A stretch of 64,000 bases of DNA. Source: Mesostigma viride (taxonomy: Eukaryota; Streptophyta; Mesostigmatophyceae; Mesostigmatales; Mesostigmataceae). The DNA lies in the NCBI GenBank assembly GCA_009746045.1, contig RPFO01001345.1, positions 5,001 through 69,000 of the forward strand, given 5' to 3'. The position numbers were made by a program, and so were the translations under genes. Shown here piece by piece: positions 23,473 through 51,109 of the stretch (positions are counted from its first letter, which is position 1; every line of letters starts with the position of its first letter). The notes beneath the pieces were generated by a model. That model had not been told where the DNA came from. It saw only the letters and a list, made by a program, of their open reading frames with translations, and made no database searches.

Positions 23473-24410
23473 ATGGAATAATGGTCAGTTTGACCTCAAA
23501 TTTGGCACCAAGGTTCCTTATCAGATATCTTATGATGCCATGTGGTCAAAAAAAAATTTTGGACTCGGCAGCATGGTAACATGGTGACATTTGCTAGCAA
23601 AAAATACCGTATTTTCAGCACTTTCTGGCATGTATGCATCTATAATAACATCAAATGAACTCAGTTGGGCCTGGAACTTTGCACATGTTGTAAACACATC
23701 CCATGCAGCATGCCCACGAAGTTTCAGGCTGGTTGGTTGACGAAATGGTGACAGATGCTAGCATAAATACCCCCAAAATGCAGTTTTTCATGGTTTTCCA
23801 AGGTTTTCATCACACATATGCATATATAATGACACCAAATGAACTCAGTTGGGCCTGGAACTTTGCACATGTTCTAAACACATCCCATGAAGCATGCCCA
23901 CAAAGTTTCAGGCTGGTTGGTTGACGAAATGGTGATAGATGCTAGCATAAATACCCCCAAATGCATTTTTTCCATGGTTTTCCAAGGTTTTCATCACACA
24001 TACGCATATATAATGACACCAAATGAACTCAGTTGGGCCTGGAACTTTGCACATGCTCTAAACACATCCCATGCAGCATGCCCACAAAGTTTCAGGCTGG
24101 TTGGATGGCAAAATGGTGACATATGCTAGCATAAATACCCCCCAATATGCAGTTTTCATGGTTTTCCAAGGGTTCCGACACATGGGTGCACATATCAATG
24201 AACTCAGTTAAGCCTAGAACTTTGCACAGCTCATAAAAACATCTATGTTAACTGCCCACAAGAAATTCAGACTGTTTGCACGACAAATAGTTGACAGATG
24301 CTAGCGAACATAACACAAAAAATGCAGTTCCTAGTAATTGTTTTTCAAGGGTTTCATCACATAGTTGTCAAGATTTCATTCAAGTTTGGAAGGTATAGTC
24401 AGGTTCCCAG
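23473..24410. repeat. 184-bp satellite, about 4-5 units
   Basis: The landmark GAACTCAGTTGGGCCTGGAA recurs at 23657, 23841 and 24025, exactly 184 bp apart, with a diverged copy near 24200. The outer units are degenerate. Units contain no open frame of interest. Confidence 0.85.
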
Positions 24411-24547
24411 CAACACATCTAGATTATATATTATGTGACAATGCAGGAAGGCAGACTTAGGGGCACACGCCCATGATACAACGTCAACATGTGCATCAAT
24501 AACACACATGTAACTTAGCTAATCATCATAATAAAAAGCACACCTTC

Positions 24548-24920
24548 CCAACCCACCCACCCACCCACCCACCCACCCACCCACCCACCCACCCACCCAC
24601 CCACCCACCCACCCACCCACCCACCCACCCACCCACCCACCCACCCACCCACCCACCCACCCACCACCCACCCACCCACCCACCCACCCACCCACCCACC
24701 CACCCACCCACCCACCCACCCACCACCCACCCACCCACCCACCACCCACCCACCCACCCACCCACCCACCCACCACCCACCCACCCACCCACCCACCCAC
24801 CCACCCACCCACCCACCCACCCACCCACCCACCCACCCACCCACCCACCCACCCACCCATCCACCCACCCACCCACCCACCCACCCACCCACCCACCCAC
24901 CCACCCACCCACCCACCCAT
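24548..24920. repeat. (CCCA)n tetranucleotide array
   Basis: About 370 bp of CCCA with a few 3-bp interruptions. The complementary strand is a (GGGT)n run with strong G-quadruplex potential. Long Trp-Val-Gly frames across it are artefacts of the repeat. Confidence 0.97.
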
Positions 24921-24925
24921 ATAAC

Positions 24926-24979
24926 CACGCACGCACGGACACACGCACGCACGCACGCACGCACGCACGCACACACACA

Positions 24980-25030
<51 letters not shown>

Positions 25031-25031
25031 C

Positions 25032-25063
<32 letters not shown>

Positions 25064-25065
25064 AA

Positions 25066-25129
<64 letters not shown>

Positions 25130-25170
25130 TGCACACACGCACGCACGCACGCATGCACGCACGCACACAC
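24926..25170. repeat. (CGCA)n tetranucleotide array
   Basis: About 245 bp of GCAC/CGCA units with scattered ACAC variants, directly abutting the CCCA array. Confidence 0.97.
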
Positions 25171-25202
25171 ACCCTCCCTCATTCATGCCCTCCGTCAGTC
25201 AT

Positions 25203-25445
25203 GCCCTCCCTCCCTCGCTCCCTCCCTCCCTCCCTCCCTCCCTCCCTCCCTCCCTCCTCCCTCCCTCCCTCCCTCCCTCCCTCCCGGCTCCCTCCCTCCC
25301 TCCCTCCCTCCCTCCCTCCTCCCTCCCTCCCTCCCTCCCTCCCTCCCTCCCTCCCTCCCTCCCTCCCTCCCTCCCTCCCTCCCTCCCTCCCTCCCTCCCT
25401 CCCTCCCTCCCTCCCTCCCTCCCTCCCTCCCTCCCTCCCTCCCTT
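25203..25445. repeat. (CCCT)n tetranucleotide array
   Basis: About 240 bp of CCCT units, third in a row of tetranucleotide arrays. A CATTCATTAACATGCC sequence and a LINE-type 3' hairpin remnant at about 25490-25512 follow. Confidence 0.97.
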
Positions 25446-25524
25446 CCTCATGCATCCGGATCTGTTCGTTCATGCATGCATCCACTCATTCATTAACATG
25501 CCTCCGTTGGTGAGGGGTTCAAAA

Positions 25525-26332
25525 TGATGCAACAGGCACGAAAAAAGGGGGAAGGAGCCGCCTGCCCAACGTGCCGCCCGGCGACGGCAGCGATGGGCAC
25601 AGGGGGGGAACGGTGCACTTTGTCTTGTTCGCCTGGGTGCGCCGGCAGGGTGCGGGCACTGTCGCGTTTTATTTCGCCCGCCCGCCCCAGTCCTTCTCGG
25701 ATTGCCTCCTCAGGCCATGGCGTCAGGGTAAGAGTTCTTTTCGCCCGGCACCGGACGCTTAAACCACTAGAAGACGCCGAATAATGACGATAAAAAAGCG
25801 GGTTACGACGATAGAAACCAGTAGATGTTGGTTCTCCCGCACCCCAGGCACACCAGCGACGTCGGCAGCAAGCGCCGCCCGCAATTTATGCAGTGGACAA
25901 TGTTGATAACCCCAAGGGAAGCCATAAAGCTGCAAGAAATGGGGTAAAAGCGATTAAATCTACGACATGCATTTTTGCCCCTGTCAGCGCTCCTATAAAT
26001 CTGACTTCTACGGGAAAATTGCGTGCAACATGGAAACGCAAAATTAAGGGAATCGTTGTGCTGGATTTCTTCGAAATGATATAAGGAATCGTTCGAAAGT
26101 GTGCCCTCCCACCAGGTGCGTCTAAATCTGTGCTAGACATTACCTTGCACACGCACGGGTGGCTGAGCTCGGCGGGCGAAACTGGCCACTGCTGCGTGTT
26201 TGCCCTCGCACACACGCACAAAGAAACTGTTTCCCGACGTTTTTTTTGCAGAATAAATTTCCTTACGTTAATGCCGATCGAACAAGCGAAATCCGGTACA
26301 AAATGGCTTCGTAGTCCGTGCACAGTAAATTT
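25525..26332. other. No recognised gene
   Basis: GC-rich, with short open frames only. It may be a degenerate 3' portion of the LINE that follows, but I cannot align it to another copy here. Confidence 0.35.
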
Positions 26333-27325
26333 TCACGCTACCATAGCCTTCGCAATGGAATTTGCACTCAACATCTCCCGCGCGCACCGAATTTCGTCAC
26401 TTTCTCCCCGAAATTTCGCGGGGCAACTTTGGCGCGGCGTCGGATTGATGTGGCCAGGGCGGCCGGGCGGGCGGCGGCGGCTGGAAGCAGGGGCGGGGGC
26501 GGCGCAGCTGTCCCCACGACCTCGGCCGTGGCCGTGGCACAGGTACGAAGCCGCTTGGCTGGGGCGCCGGGGACGTCGTGGCGGTGGGGCCGGCCGAGGC
26601 CGTCCGGGTGCCCGAGGCGCTTGTACCAGAACCAGGCCCCCTTGCCGTCGTGCTTCTGCATGCTGGCAGCTGCGCAGGTCCTTGACCATCTGCTGAGCAT
26701 CTGCCTTCTCAGCCTGCTCGTAGGCGGCCCTCAGAGCTGCTTGCAGCCCAGGTTTGGCGATCGGATCCCTGTTGCGGTGGAGCATCTGCCTGGCGGCGAC
26801 CACTGTCGGTGCGTGACGGTGGACAGCAAGCTGTCGGCGCGGAGGCAAGGTGGGTAGGGTGCGGGCAGCCAGGCGATACTTGGCAGCAACACCGCGGAGG
26901 ATCACTGAAATATCACCCGGCGGCGGAATGGCGTGTAACTGCTGTCGGCTGCCCCGGGCGTCGAAGACGGCCAGGAAATCATCCCTGTGCGACATAGCGG
27001 CCTGCTCTGCTGCTGACATCTTGTCGGCATCCTTCAGCACAATCCGGAGCACCTTCAGATCTGGCTGAGGCGCCAGCTGTCGCGACGGTTTCACCCAAGG
27101 AAACCGCAATCTGATGCGAGTGAGCACGAGACGGTGATCAGATTCCACCGTGCTGACAGAATCTTGCAGGACGCGAGCATCGACAACTGAGGGGCGCTGA
27201 GCCCGACGTACGCAGATATAGTCAAGGCACACCACCCGATCCGACGGCCCAAAAAAGGTGGCAAGCTGCTCAGCGGGGCGTGCGAAAGAAGCATTGCATG
27301 CAACCAGCGCAGATTCTGCCAGCAT
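26333..27325 (-). pseudogene. LINE ORF2 fragment: C-terminal part of endonuclease
   Basis: The open frame holds the end of an exonuclease-endonuclease-phosphatase domain: YICVRR, then VESDHRLVLTRIRL with the catalytic SDH triplet at 27134-27142. A long Ala/Arg-rich linker follows that should lead into reverse transcriptase. The frame then runs into Pro-rich sequence and loses similarity below about 26560. Most of the endonuclease N-terminus and all of reverse transcriptase are missing. It lies directly downstream of the ORF1 relic on the same strand, supporting one LINE with internal deletions. Confidence 0.7.
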
Positions 27326-27515
27326 GCTCCCTGCATGCTTAAAGGCATAGCATGGCTAAATGCTTACTGCAACATCCATGGATGGGAGGTCCCATTGTAG
27401 GCATGGCGTAGCTAAATACTGAAGGCATCATCCATGGGGGCCATTATGGGCGCACATGCGCGTGGGCCACATGCTAGGCTAAGCCTGACAAATCTACACT
27501 ACTGGTATATGTCCC

Positions 27516-28773
27516 CTAGTCTGAGGTGGCAGGAGGGGCCTGCCAGGGCTTGTGGTCAACGTGGATGACCGCCCCCCTCCAGTACACCGGCTTCCCCCCT
27601 GCGCGCTGCCGGAGCTGAAGGTAGGTCCGCCATAGCTCGCGTCGCCGCTGTTGCTGGGCCAGGGTCAAGTCGTCGTCCAGCCGAAGCGAGTCTCCGAGAG
27701 CTTCTTGCAGCATTTAAGGAACGCCAGCTTGTCCCCCATGTACTTAAAGGTGAGAAGCACAGGTGCCGGGCCAGCCTTACCCAACGCGCGGGGGAGGCGG
27801 ACAGCCGACATCTGCAGCTCACCAGTGTCGGTTGCATGGGGGCAAGAATGTCGCGCTTAAGTGCCGTGAGAAGGCTCGTCGGGCTCTCACCTGCCGGCTG
27901 GTCGAGGTGCTTGACGATGACATTGTGGCTGCGCTTGTCGATCTCGGCCTCCTCGCGAAGGTCGAGGGCTTGTTGCTTGAGTTGTGCCGCGATGGTGGAG
28001 GTGGTGGAGGTGGTATGATGCTTAAGCAAGTCCGCCCAGGTGGAGGGAACATCACTGGCCGGGCCAGCAGGTGCCGGCTGGGCAGCGATGTCCTTCACCG
28101 CCTGGGCGGTGAGGCCGGCGGTGTCATGCAAGCACTCAAGGGCGGTGGCGGTGGCTTGAAGGCGTTGGTCGAGGTCGAGGAGCTGGGCTTTAATGTCGGC
28201 AGTGGAGGCAGAAACGGCAGTGGAGGTGGAGGCGACGGTGGTGGAAAGGTGAGGAAGCTCAGTGTGGGGTGGAGATGGATGGAGCCCAGATCTCGCCATC
28301 GGAGCGCTTGAGGGAAGGGAGTTGAGAATGGTATGCTGGAGTTCGGGGCGAGTGCTCCCGAAAAGCAGGTGGATGTTAACCCAGCGGCCGCCGTTCGGGG
28401 TGAGGAGGCGATTGTTGTCGTGGAGATGGAGGCACGGGTCGTAAAGCGAAGCGTAGTCCCCGAAGAAGATGCATGTCATAGCATCGGTCGGAGACATGTT
28501 GGTCCAGTCGTCATCGACCTGGAAAGGCCGGGGCCGAAAGCGCGGTTCTGAGGGGCGTGAAGACCCTCCTATTTGTCGGGCGCGTTTAGGGTCAGGCGAT
28601 GCCGATGGCGAGGCATTGAGCCCGGGAGGTTGCTGGCCGACCACCAGTGCACGACTAGTGTCACCGCTGCCTGCCGGACCTGAGGGCGAAGCTGCAGCCT
28701 GAGCTGCAGACGGATTTTCATGGCCGAGCGCATCCGCCAAACTGCATTGCGTCCGGGGGCGTTTGCTCGTCAT
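27516..28773 (-). pseudogene. LINE ORF1 protein, frameshifted copy
   Basis: Starts at the ATG at 28773, with the same MTSKRP opening as the 10-kb copy and a matching leader upstream. It retains the Ser/Pro-rich N-terminus, helical middle and the C-terminal LDDDLTLAQQQRRRELW block. At least two frame changes occur near 27720-27870. It is the 5' part of the LINE whose ORF2 remnant is at 26333-27325. Confidence 0.7.
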
Positions 28774-28831
28774 ATATTGCGTAATAGATTCGGAAAATTA
28801 TATCAGCATGCGCGTCTTAGAAAGACGAAGC

Positions 28832-28906
28832 GATAGTGATATTCACGGCTATATTAGAGATAGTGATATTCACGATATTAGCGATAGTGATATTCACAGC
28901 ATATGC
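28832..28906. repeat. Short tandem repeat, GATAGTGATATTCACG unit
   Basis: Three imperfect units of about 27 bp just upstream of the minus-strand LINE copy. Confidence 0.7.
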
Positions 28907-28984
28907 CCATAGGCTACACATTTCCATCACCATTCATATTCATCATCCTGAACGACTCGAACACGCGGACAAGATAACGGCAGG

Positions 28985-29095
28985 CTCGAGCTACCATGGT
29001 CCGGATTCTCCCGATTTCTGGCCTGCGCTGGTTGTCTCCTTGATATGTGCTACATGTACTCCCAACGGAGATATGTTACAATTTAATTTTATTTT
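28985..29095 (+). mobile_element. LINE 3' end with TTTAA-type tail
   Basis: ATGTGCTACATGTACTCCCAACGGAGATATG followed by an AATTTAATTTT tail shares its hairpin and flanks with the 49.9-kb copy. No coding part is left. Confidence 0.6.
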
Positions 29096-30428
29096 AATGC
29101 ACACTGTACCATTCATTCATGCACGTTTCATCATTTAACTAGAAGCAGCATGTGCGTGGCAAACTTGGGTACGTGGGAGTATAGTGTGCTCTCATGTTTG
29201 ACAATACCCTGCCTGGTACACCTGTTTGGTATGTAATCTCAACTGGAGATGCTGCACACACTCTGGTAAAGAAGGGATGGCCAGCCGCTTATGAGCCAGA
29301 AGTGCGTCTGGCACCTTGTCGCTCGGCTGGGGCAGGTAACCACACCGAGCAATGGACGGGGATGCAAAGAGCCATGTGTAAACGTAAGGAGCATATAGCC
29401 CTTTTCTCAGTAACTGTGCTATTTGCTAGCTTTATTGAAGTCCACGGAGACACCTGACAAGGAACAGGCACTTGCCTAGTCGAGTGCCCCAATACACGCC
29501 TGCTTGCATGTCTTAGCACCACACACTACACAGCCTGGCTGTAGCAGGACTGTCAGGCACGACCCCAATTTTGAGGCTACTGGTGATAGTGTTGCAGTCC
29601 CACGTGTTGCAAGCGCGGCATTAGGGGGTACAGGTTACACCCTTGACCGCTCTCAGTCCAGCCAGAATCTGGGGTGGGAAACTATAAAAAGCTTGTCCAT
29701 CCTGTTGCCATGACCGTAGCACAGAAGGCGGGAAGTCTTTTACAGGAGCGGATGCCCACACACAAGCACATCCTTAATCACCACTACGGATCACCACTAC
29801 GGATGCCAATCTATATTAGTGGACATCCACTCCGGTAGGGGCGATGCAGGGCCTCGCCCAGATTTTGCATGACAGGGCGACACATCGGATCCAAGGCAAC
29901 TGATGCGGTCGAATCGCTCCCACTTGGTCAGGGACCAGACCCGGTCCATCGGCTCAAAGCAGCCCGGCCTGCGGCAAGCGATGTCCAGCGTAGATACAGC
30001 AATGAAAAGGTTCAGAATAAACAAAAAACGGAAGAAAAGTGTAAGAAAATGAACAAGGAGGTGGCACCGGGCAGATATGAAAGCCGCTGAATCAAAGCAG
30101 CTTAGCCCAGGTCAGCTCGACCACAGCAATTCTTTATGGAGCATGGCAATCCCAGCCAGTGCAGTCCTGCAAGAACATATGCCCGCTTGCTAATGTGCTT
30201 GACACTCGCAAATGACAGCAGGTGGCACTTAATCACCACGATTGCTACGATTGCTATTGCTGCCCCATCTGCAAGAAGCAGCAGCAAACGAGGAACCCAA
30301 CGGCCACACCCATAGACCCGGTTTGTCGTGGAGAGACCCCCACCCTGATCTTCACGACCGATGGTCATTCCTTCGCACGAACAAGCAGGCAGGCAGTGGG
30401 AGGGTGCGTGCGGCAAATGGCAGGGTGC
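29096..30428. other. No recognised gene; probably downstream flank of the GT54 gene
   Basis: Short open frames only. Part of this may be the 3' UTR of the minus-strand gene that ends at 30651, but I cannot place a polyadenylation site. Confidence 0.4.
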
Positions 30429-30560
30429 AGACAACGCTAGACTTTCTACTACGTCACGCCACCGCTATCACCAGACAACGCTAGACTTTCTACTACGTCA
30501 CGCCACCGCTATCACCAGACAACGCTAGACTTTCTACTACGTCACGCCACCACTATCGTC
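30429..30560. repeat. 44-bp tandem repeat, 3 units
   Basis: Three near-identical units starting AGACAACGCTAGACTTTCTA, located 90 bp downstream of the GT54 stop codon and so possibly in its 3' UTR. Confidence 0.9.
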
Positions 30561-30650
30561 TGACACCACTAGAACTAGCAAACCCGCTAGGCACCGTGCA
30601 CCAAGAAGGACCTGCACCAGCATGAGGCAGCACATATTCAAAAGCAGGCA

Positions 30651-43395
<12,745 letters not shown>

Positions 43396-43527
43396 CTGGG
43401 GGAGGGGGCCAGCACGAGGGGGAATGCGAATTATGGTGACACGTGGCGAGGGTGGTCATTAGGGACGGTGGTTGACAGCCACGTTGAAGCGACAGGACTG
43501 GTGTCCACATTGGACAGCTGGCCATAC

Positions 43528-43582
43528 TTGTGGCGGCGGACGAATGGGAGGGCATTGCACAGAGTCAGCCCTGCTCTGACCA
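43528..43582 (-). CDS. Candidate upstream exon of the GT54 gene
   Basis: A good acceptor (gttgctcttttgcag) precedes an open 55-nt segment ending in a donor-like AA|gtatgg. Its phase fits the exon starting at 43395. It would add about 18 residues (LCNALPFVRRH). No start codon is present, so further 5' exons would still be required. Confidence 0.35.
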
Positions 43583-45139
43583 CTGCAAAAGAGCAACGCT
43601 GATTATTTTAGCTATTAATATTCATGGTATTCCAAGAGATAGAAGCAGGGTAAGCGTGCCCCTGCCGTCACGTATGGTCTGCCAAGCATTCCCGTGAACG
43701 CATGGGGGACTTGGGCAGGGCCTGTGCCCGAGCCTGTGCACTGGCGAGATCAGGTTAGCGCAGCTGGAAATGAAAGGGACAAACGGGCACGAACAAGGAA
43801 ATTTACCTCCCAACAAGGTTTATCGAAGAGTTGACAGACAAGTAACCCTGGAATACATGGAGACAGATCAGGGTGACGAGCGCGGCGGGCACGATCTGAC
43901 GACAGCGGCGCCATCGGGAGGACTTGTGCCGTTTCTGGGAAGATTTTTTACCTTGCATCTCTGCGTGAAAAAAAAATAATACTAGAGCTCACCGCCCGCC
44001 AGGGCAACGCCACCAACCCAGAGTACCCGCAACGGGCATCAACTGTACTGGCATTACTGAGGATGTTTAAAAGCCACGAGATTGAAGACTAGACTCGCGG
44101 TCGCAGCATTCACAAAACATTGAAGAGCTGCCACATTGTCATTAATTGCTGCCTGTTAAGATGCTTTATGCCAGCCAAGGTCAGACCTGCCAGTCTCTAA
44201 AGGGCTACACCCCGGACACCACCGGCCCATCCAACCGTTGCTTTGAAGAGGTTCTCAAGGAACTCGGTTCTCTCTTATCCCCGAATCTACCATGGTTGAC
44301 CCTACTGAAAGTGTTTGCCCTGCCTGCGGCCGTGCTTGTTGATTGTTATCCCCCGTCAAATACCAGCAGGCGAGGTGCTCCAAAAGTCTTGTCCTTGGCA
44401 ACAGAGAGGCAGTTGCATCGTCAAATGAGCCCGAGGACAACCATGAGAGATCGGTCAGTGCAGCACGCAAGATCTCGCGTAATTGTGCCAAGTAATATGT
44501 GACTGTTGTTGTTATTGTCGAGTCCCACGCCGCACATTCTAATGTGACTGACAAGGCGGGGGGGGCTCCGCCCCCCCCGACCCCCCTGGTTTTTAGCGGG
44601 TGTCCCGGGGTTGGACCCGGCAGGGAGGCTTGAGCACGGTGGTGAAGCTACAGGACACCTGTACTGTACTGTACTGTTGTTGTTGTTGTTGTGTCCCACG
44701 CCGCACATGGGCAGCAGAGTACTGTACTGTAGCCGAGCCACTATAGATTCTCTGCTGCCCTTGGGCGGCAACAACAACAATTACTGTAGCCGAGACCGGC
44801 GTACAGTTAATAACAGTGCATGGCGGCGAGGGACGCGAACAGATAGGAAACCATGGCTATGACCCAAAAACACCTTGCGTCTACTGTACAAACAAACACC
44901 TGTTTCTTACATAAGAGACTTACTAGCTGGAGGTTCCTCGCCAGGGGCGCGACGAATGGTAGCATAAACATGAACGACAGGAAAGGTTGCGCGGGAAAAT
45001 TTTGCCTTTTGTATCTGCCACTTCTGCGTTGCAAGGGCAAGCGCGCGCGTGCAAGGGCTAAAAAACAGTGAATTCTCGGCTCCCACGGTTCCGGTTGTAA
45101 TTATGCCGATCCAGAATGCCGATCCAGAATGTGGACTGA
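43583..45139. other. Intergenic region between divergent genes
   Basis: Should contain the 5' end of the GT54 gene on the minus strand and the promoter of the MYND gene on the plus strand. A composite repeat with (GTT)n, GTACT repeats and two copies of TCCCACGCCGCACAT lies at 44490-44790. No exon with a membrane anchor was convincing. Confidence 0.4.
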
Positions 45140-45147
45140 AATATAAA
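45140..45147 (+). promoter_or_regulatory. TATA box of the MYND gene
   Basis: AATATAAAG at 45139-45147 lies about 40 bp before the start codon, which would place transcription start near 45170 and leave a very short leader. Confidence 0.45.
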
Positions 45148-45185
45148 GTCGGCAGTTCAGCGTGGTTCAGGTGTTTGAACCAGCC

Positions 45186-48379
<3,194 letters not shown>

Positions 48380-48679
48380 GCCATACATGCCATCGAGCAT
48401 CTTCTTAGGCCATACGTGCCTCATGGGCAGAGAATCCATTAGTTATGGGCAACAAATTAATGAGGTCATCATGCAATTTGTACCTTATGGCGGCATCCAC
48501 ACAGAAACCGTTTCGACCACACACGTCGCAGTCATGGGTCATGTGTATATATTCATTAAGAATGATAAATTACGGAGGTGAGAGTGGCATGCAACATAAG
48601 GAAATTAAACCCCGTAAAGAAGAACCTGAAATGGACAATAGTAAGAATCTGACACGGTCATGTGTATGTATAAGTAAGT
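48380..48679. other. 3' flank of the MYND gene
   Basis: Presumed 3' UTR and spacer. I see no clear polyadenylation motif and no other gene. Confidence 0.4.
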
Positions 48680-48779
48680 AAGTACTTGCGTGTCATGCAC
48701 ATGCGGGCATGCCACGGAGTACTATGCTAATCTCATTAGAAAAATAGTTACACGAAAGTTACAAATATTGTCTGCATCA
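48680..48779. repeat. Dispersed ~100-bp block, copy 1
   Basis: AGTACTTGCGTGTCATGCAC through GTCTGCATCAT matches 53019-53135. Here the match stops exactly where the pentanucleotide tail of a LINE begins. Confidence 0.8.
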
Positions 48780-49211
48780 TTGAATTGAATTGAATTGAAT
48801 TGAATTGAATTGAATTGAATTGAATTGAATTGAATTGAATTGAATTGAATTGAATTGAATTGAATTGAATTGAATTGAATTGAATTGAATTGAATTGAAT
48901 TGAATTGAATTGAATTGAATTGAATTGAATTGAATTGAATTGAATTGAATTGAATTGAATTGAATTGAATTGAATTGAATTGAATTGAATTGAATTGAAT
49001 TGAATTGAATTGAATTGAATTGAATTGAATTGAATTGAATTGAATTGAATTGAATTGAATTGAATTGAATTGAATTGAATTGAATTGAATTGAATTGAAT
49101 TGAATTGAATTGAATTGAATTGAATTGAATTGAATTGAATTGAATTGAATTGAATTGAATTGAATTGAATTGAATTGAATTGAATTGAATTGAATTGAAT
49201 TGAATTGAATT
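48780..49211. repeat. (TTGAA)n pentanucleotide array, LINE tail
   Basis: About 86 perfect units. It joins directly to the 3' hairpin of a minus-strand LINE fragment, so in element orientation it is an (ATTCA)n tail. Asn-Ser-Ile-Gln-Phe frames across it are artefacts. Confidence 0.97.
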
Positions 49212-49500
49212 GTACAACATAACTCCGTTGGGAGTAAATGTAGCACATAGCCCTGAGAAGGGGCATATGGCTTTTAGTACACTCTAGCTTAGCTACTTCC
49301 TGCAAGGGTAGGGTGTAAACTACGCCTGCTCTGGGTGCACAAAAGGCACCTGCACACCACTATGTATTCAGGCACCTAGGGGCGCCGACATGTACAGAGG
49401 GGGGAAGATCATCATGGCTAAACAATGGCTAGGGCATGGCTTCTCACTAGAGAGTAGCTCTCTGCATGGGCACAGCATAGCAAAAAAAGCTAGGCATCAT
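49212..49500 (-). mobile_element. 5'-truncated LINE 3' UTR
   Basis: On the minus strand it runs from an AGAGCTACTCTCTAGTG-type start to the CTCCCAACGGAG hairpin at about 49222-49234. It shares GTGCACCCAGAGCAGG with the LINE 3' UTRs at 11.8, 19.3 and 21.2 kb. Confidence 0.75.
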
Positions 49501-49559
49501 CTGGTGTGTGGCACATCATAGCTAGGCACACGTGTACATGGCTAAATAATGCTAAGTCA

Positions 49560-49955
49560 TCAGCTAGTAGCATTCAGACCTGGCCTGGCCCCGAGGGCAT
49601 TCCCAAAAGGGTAGGGAAACATGTCACGACCTACGTCCAGATGTTGCTGGACGACCTAGTGGTCCCAGCCCAGTTTGAGCACCGCATCCACTCTCTCTCC
49701 CGTCTGTGGACTGCCATGCAGGACAAGACGCGGTGGAAGAGGATTGTCAAGGCGCACACGCCCGACCCTGTGGGCAAGCCCCCTCCCCCCAAGCGGAAGC
49801 GGCGTTTTGATGAGTAGTGTAGTTAGGATTTTTCTAGACTAGATAGCTTAGAGTTAGGATAGTTCGATTACGCGGCTTCCTCCACCCCATCCATCATGGA
49901 ATATGTGCTACATGATCTCCCAACGGAGGCATGTTATAATTTAATTTAATTTTTT
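49560..49955 (+). mobile_element. 5'-truncated LINE: ORF2 C-terminus, 3' UTR and TTTAA tail
   Basis: A short frame ends at 49817 with a Lys/Arg/Pro-rich terminus (PPPPKRKRRFDE) that resembles in style the C-terminus of the 21.6-kb LINE. The 3' UTR matches 2780-2892 in the opposite orientation and ends with CTCCCAACGGAG and an (ATTTA)-type tail. Confidence 0.65.
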
Positions 49956-50035
49956 AATCAGCTAGTAGAGGGCCCATAATATAGGCGTACATGTACAAGG
50001 CCACGGTGGCTACTACTAGGCCTTACTATTCTACA

Positions 50036-51100
50036 CTATACTGCTGTATTCCCCTCAGCTGGGGTGTCTGGAGGTGCTAGCTGGCCCGGCTGCGGGGGTA
50101 CGTCGCTTGGCAGGGCTTGTGGCCCAACGTAGATAGCCGCCCCCTTCCAGTACACCGGCTTCCCCGCCGCGGTCTGCCGGAGCTGGAGGTAGGTCGGCCA
50201 TAGCTCCCGTCGCCGTTGTTGCTGCGCCACGGGGTCAAGTCGTCGTCCAGGGTGTAGTGAGTCTTCTCGAGCCGGTTGCGGCGTCTGAGAAACGAAATCT
50301 TGTTCGGCGCCGGTTTCTCAAAGATGAGAAGAAGCGGAGGCGCCCCTGCCTTACCCCGCGCGCGGGGAAGGCGGTGGGCGACCAGCTTGATCTCACCAAG
50401 GAGCCCATGCATGCGACCAAGGATTTTGCCCTCAAACGCCTGGGAAAGCTTCTCGGAATTCTCACCTTCCACCAGGTCGAAGTTCTTGACGATGACTGCG
50501 CTTGGCGAGCTCGGCCTCCTCGCGCGGAGGTCGAGCGTTTGCTGCTGGAGCTGTGCTGCGACGGCGGAGGTGGTGGAGGTGGTGTGGTGCATGCTTAATT
50601 GAGCATGCCCGCCCAGGTCTGGATGGGAGGGGCATCGCCAAACAGGCCAGCGGGGGCTGACTTGGCGGCAATGTCCTTCACCGCCTGGGCGGTGAGGCCT
50701 GCAGTGTTCTGCAGGCGCTTAATGGCGATGGCGTTGTCCTGGAGGCGCTGGTCGATGTCGCGGAGCTGGGCGGTGGCGGAGTCAGTACGTGGATCGAGTC
50801 GGTGGGCCGGTGGGAGGGGGGGGGGATCGAGGAGGCGAGGAGGGTGGAGGTGGCGGTGGGGATGGCGGGGAGCTCAGCAGCCAGCGTGCGGCCCACAGCT
50901 GCCACATCTGCGGCGAGGGGGGGCACGTTCTGCTCGATCGAAAGCTTCCTTAACCCAAAGGAGGGTGCGAACGATGGTGTCGGTGGCGACGGTGGGGGGC
51001 GGTGGTGGGGGAGCCCAGATCTCGGCTTCGGAGCGCCCGCGGAGGGAGCAGAGGGCGAGCCTGGCGCTGAAGCTGAGGGCGTGACAAGCGCGGAAGGGCG
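50036..51100 (-). pseudogene. LINE ORF1 relic, third copy
   Basis: Several minus-strand frames together cover the family: a Ser/Pro-rich start near 51080, a helical middle with VPPLAADVAAVGRTLAAELP, then LDDDLTPW, QQQRRRELWPTYLQLR and KPVYWKGAAIYV near the end. At least four frame changes are needed. No ORF2 follows on this strand. Confidence 0.65.
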
Positions 51101-51109
51101 TCGGCAGTG

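Noticed and set aside
24515-25186. Overlapping 217-223-codon frames rich in Trp-Val-Gly and Cys-Val-Arg-Ala
   Set aside because: These are pure translation of the CCCA and CGCA arrays in all three frames.
48722-49305. Asn-Ser-Ile-Gln-Phe repeat protein
   Set aside because: It is the TTGAA pentanucleotide array read in three frames, with no start context or flanking coding sequence.
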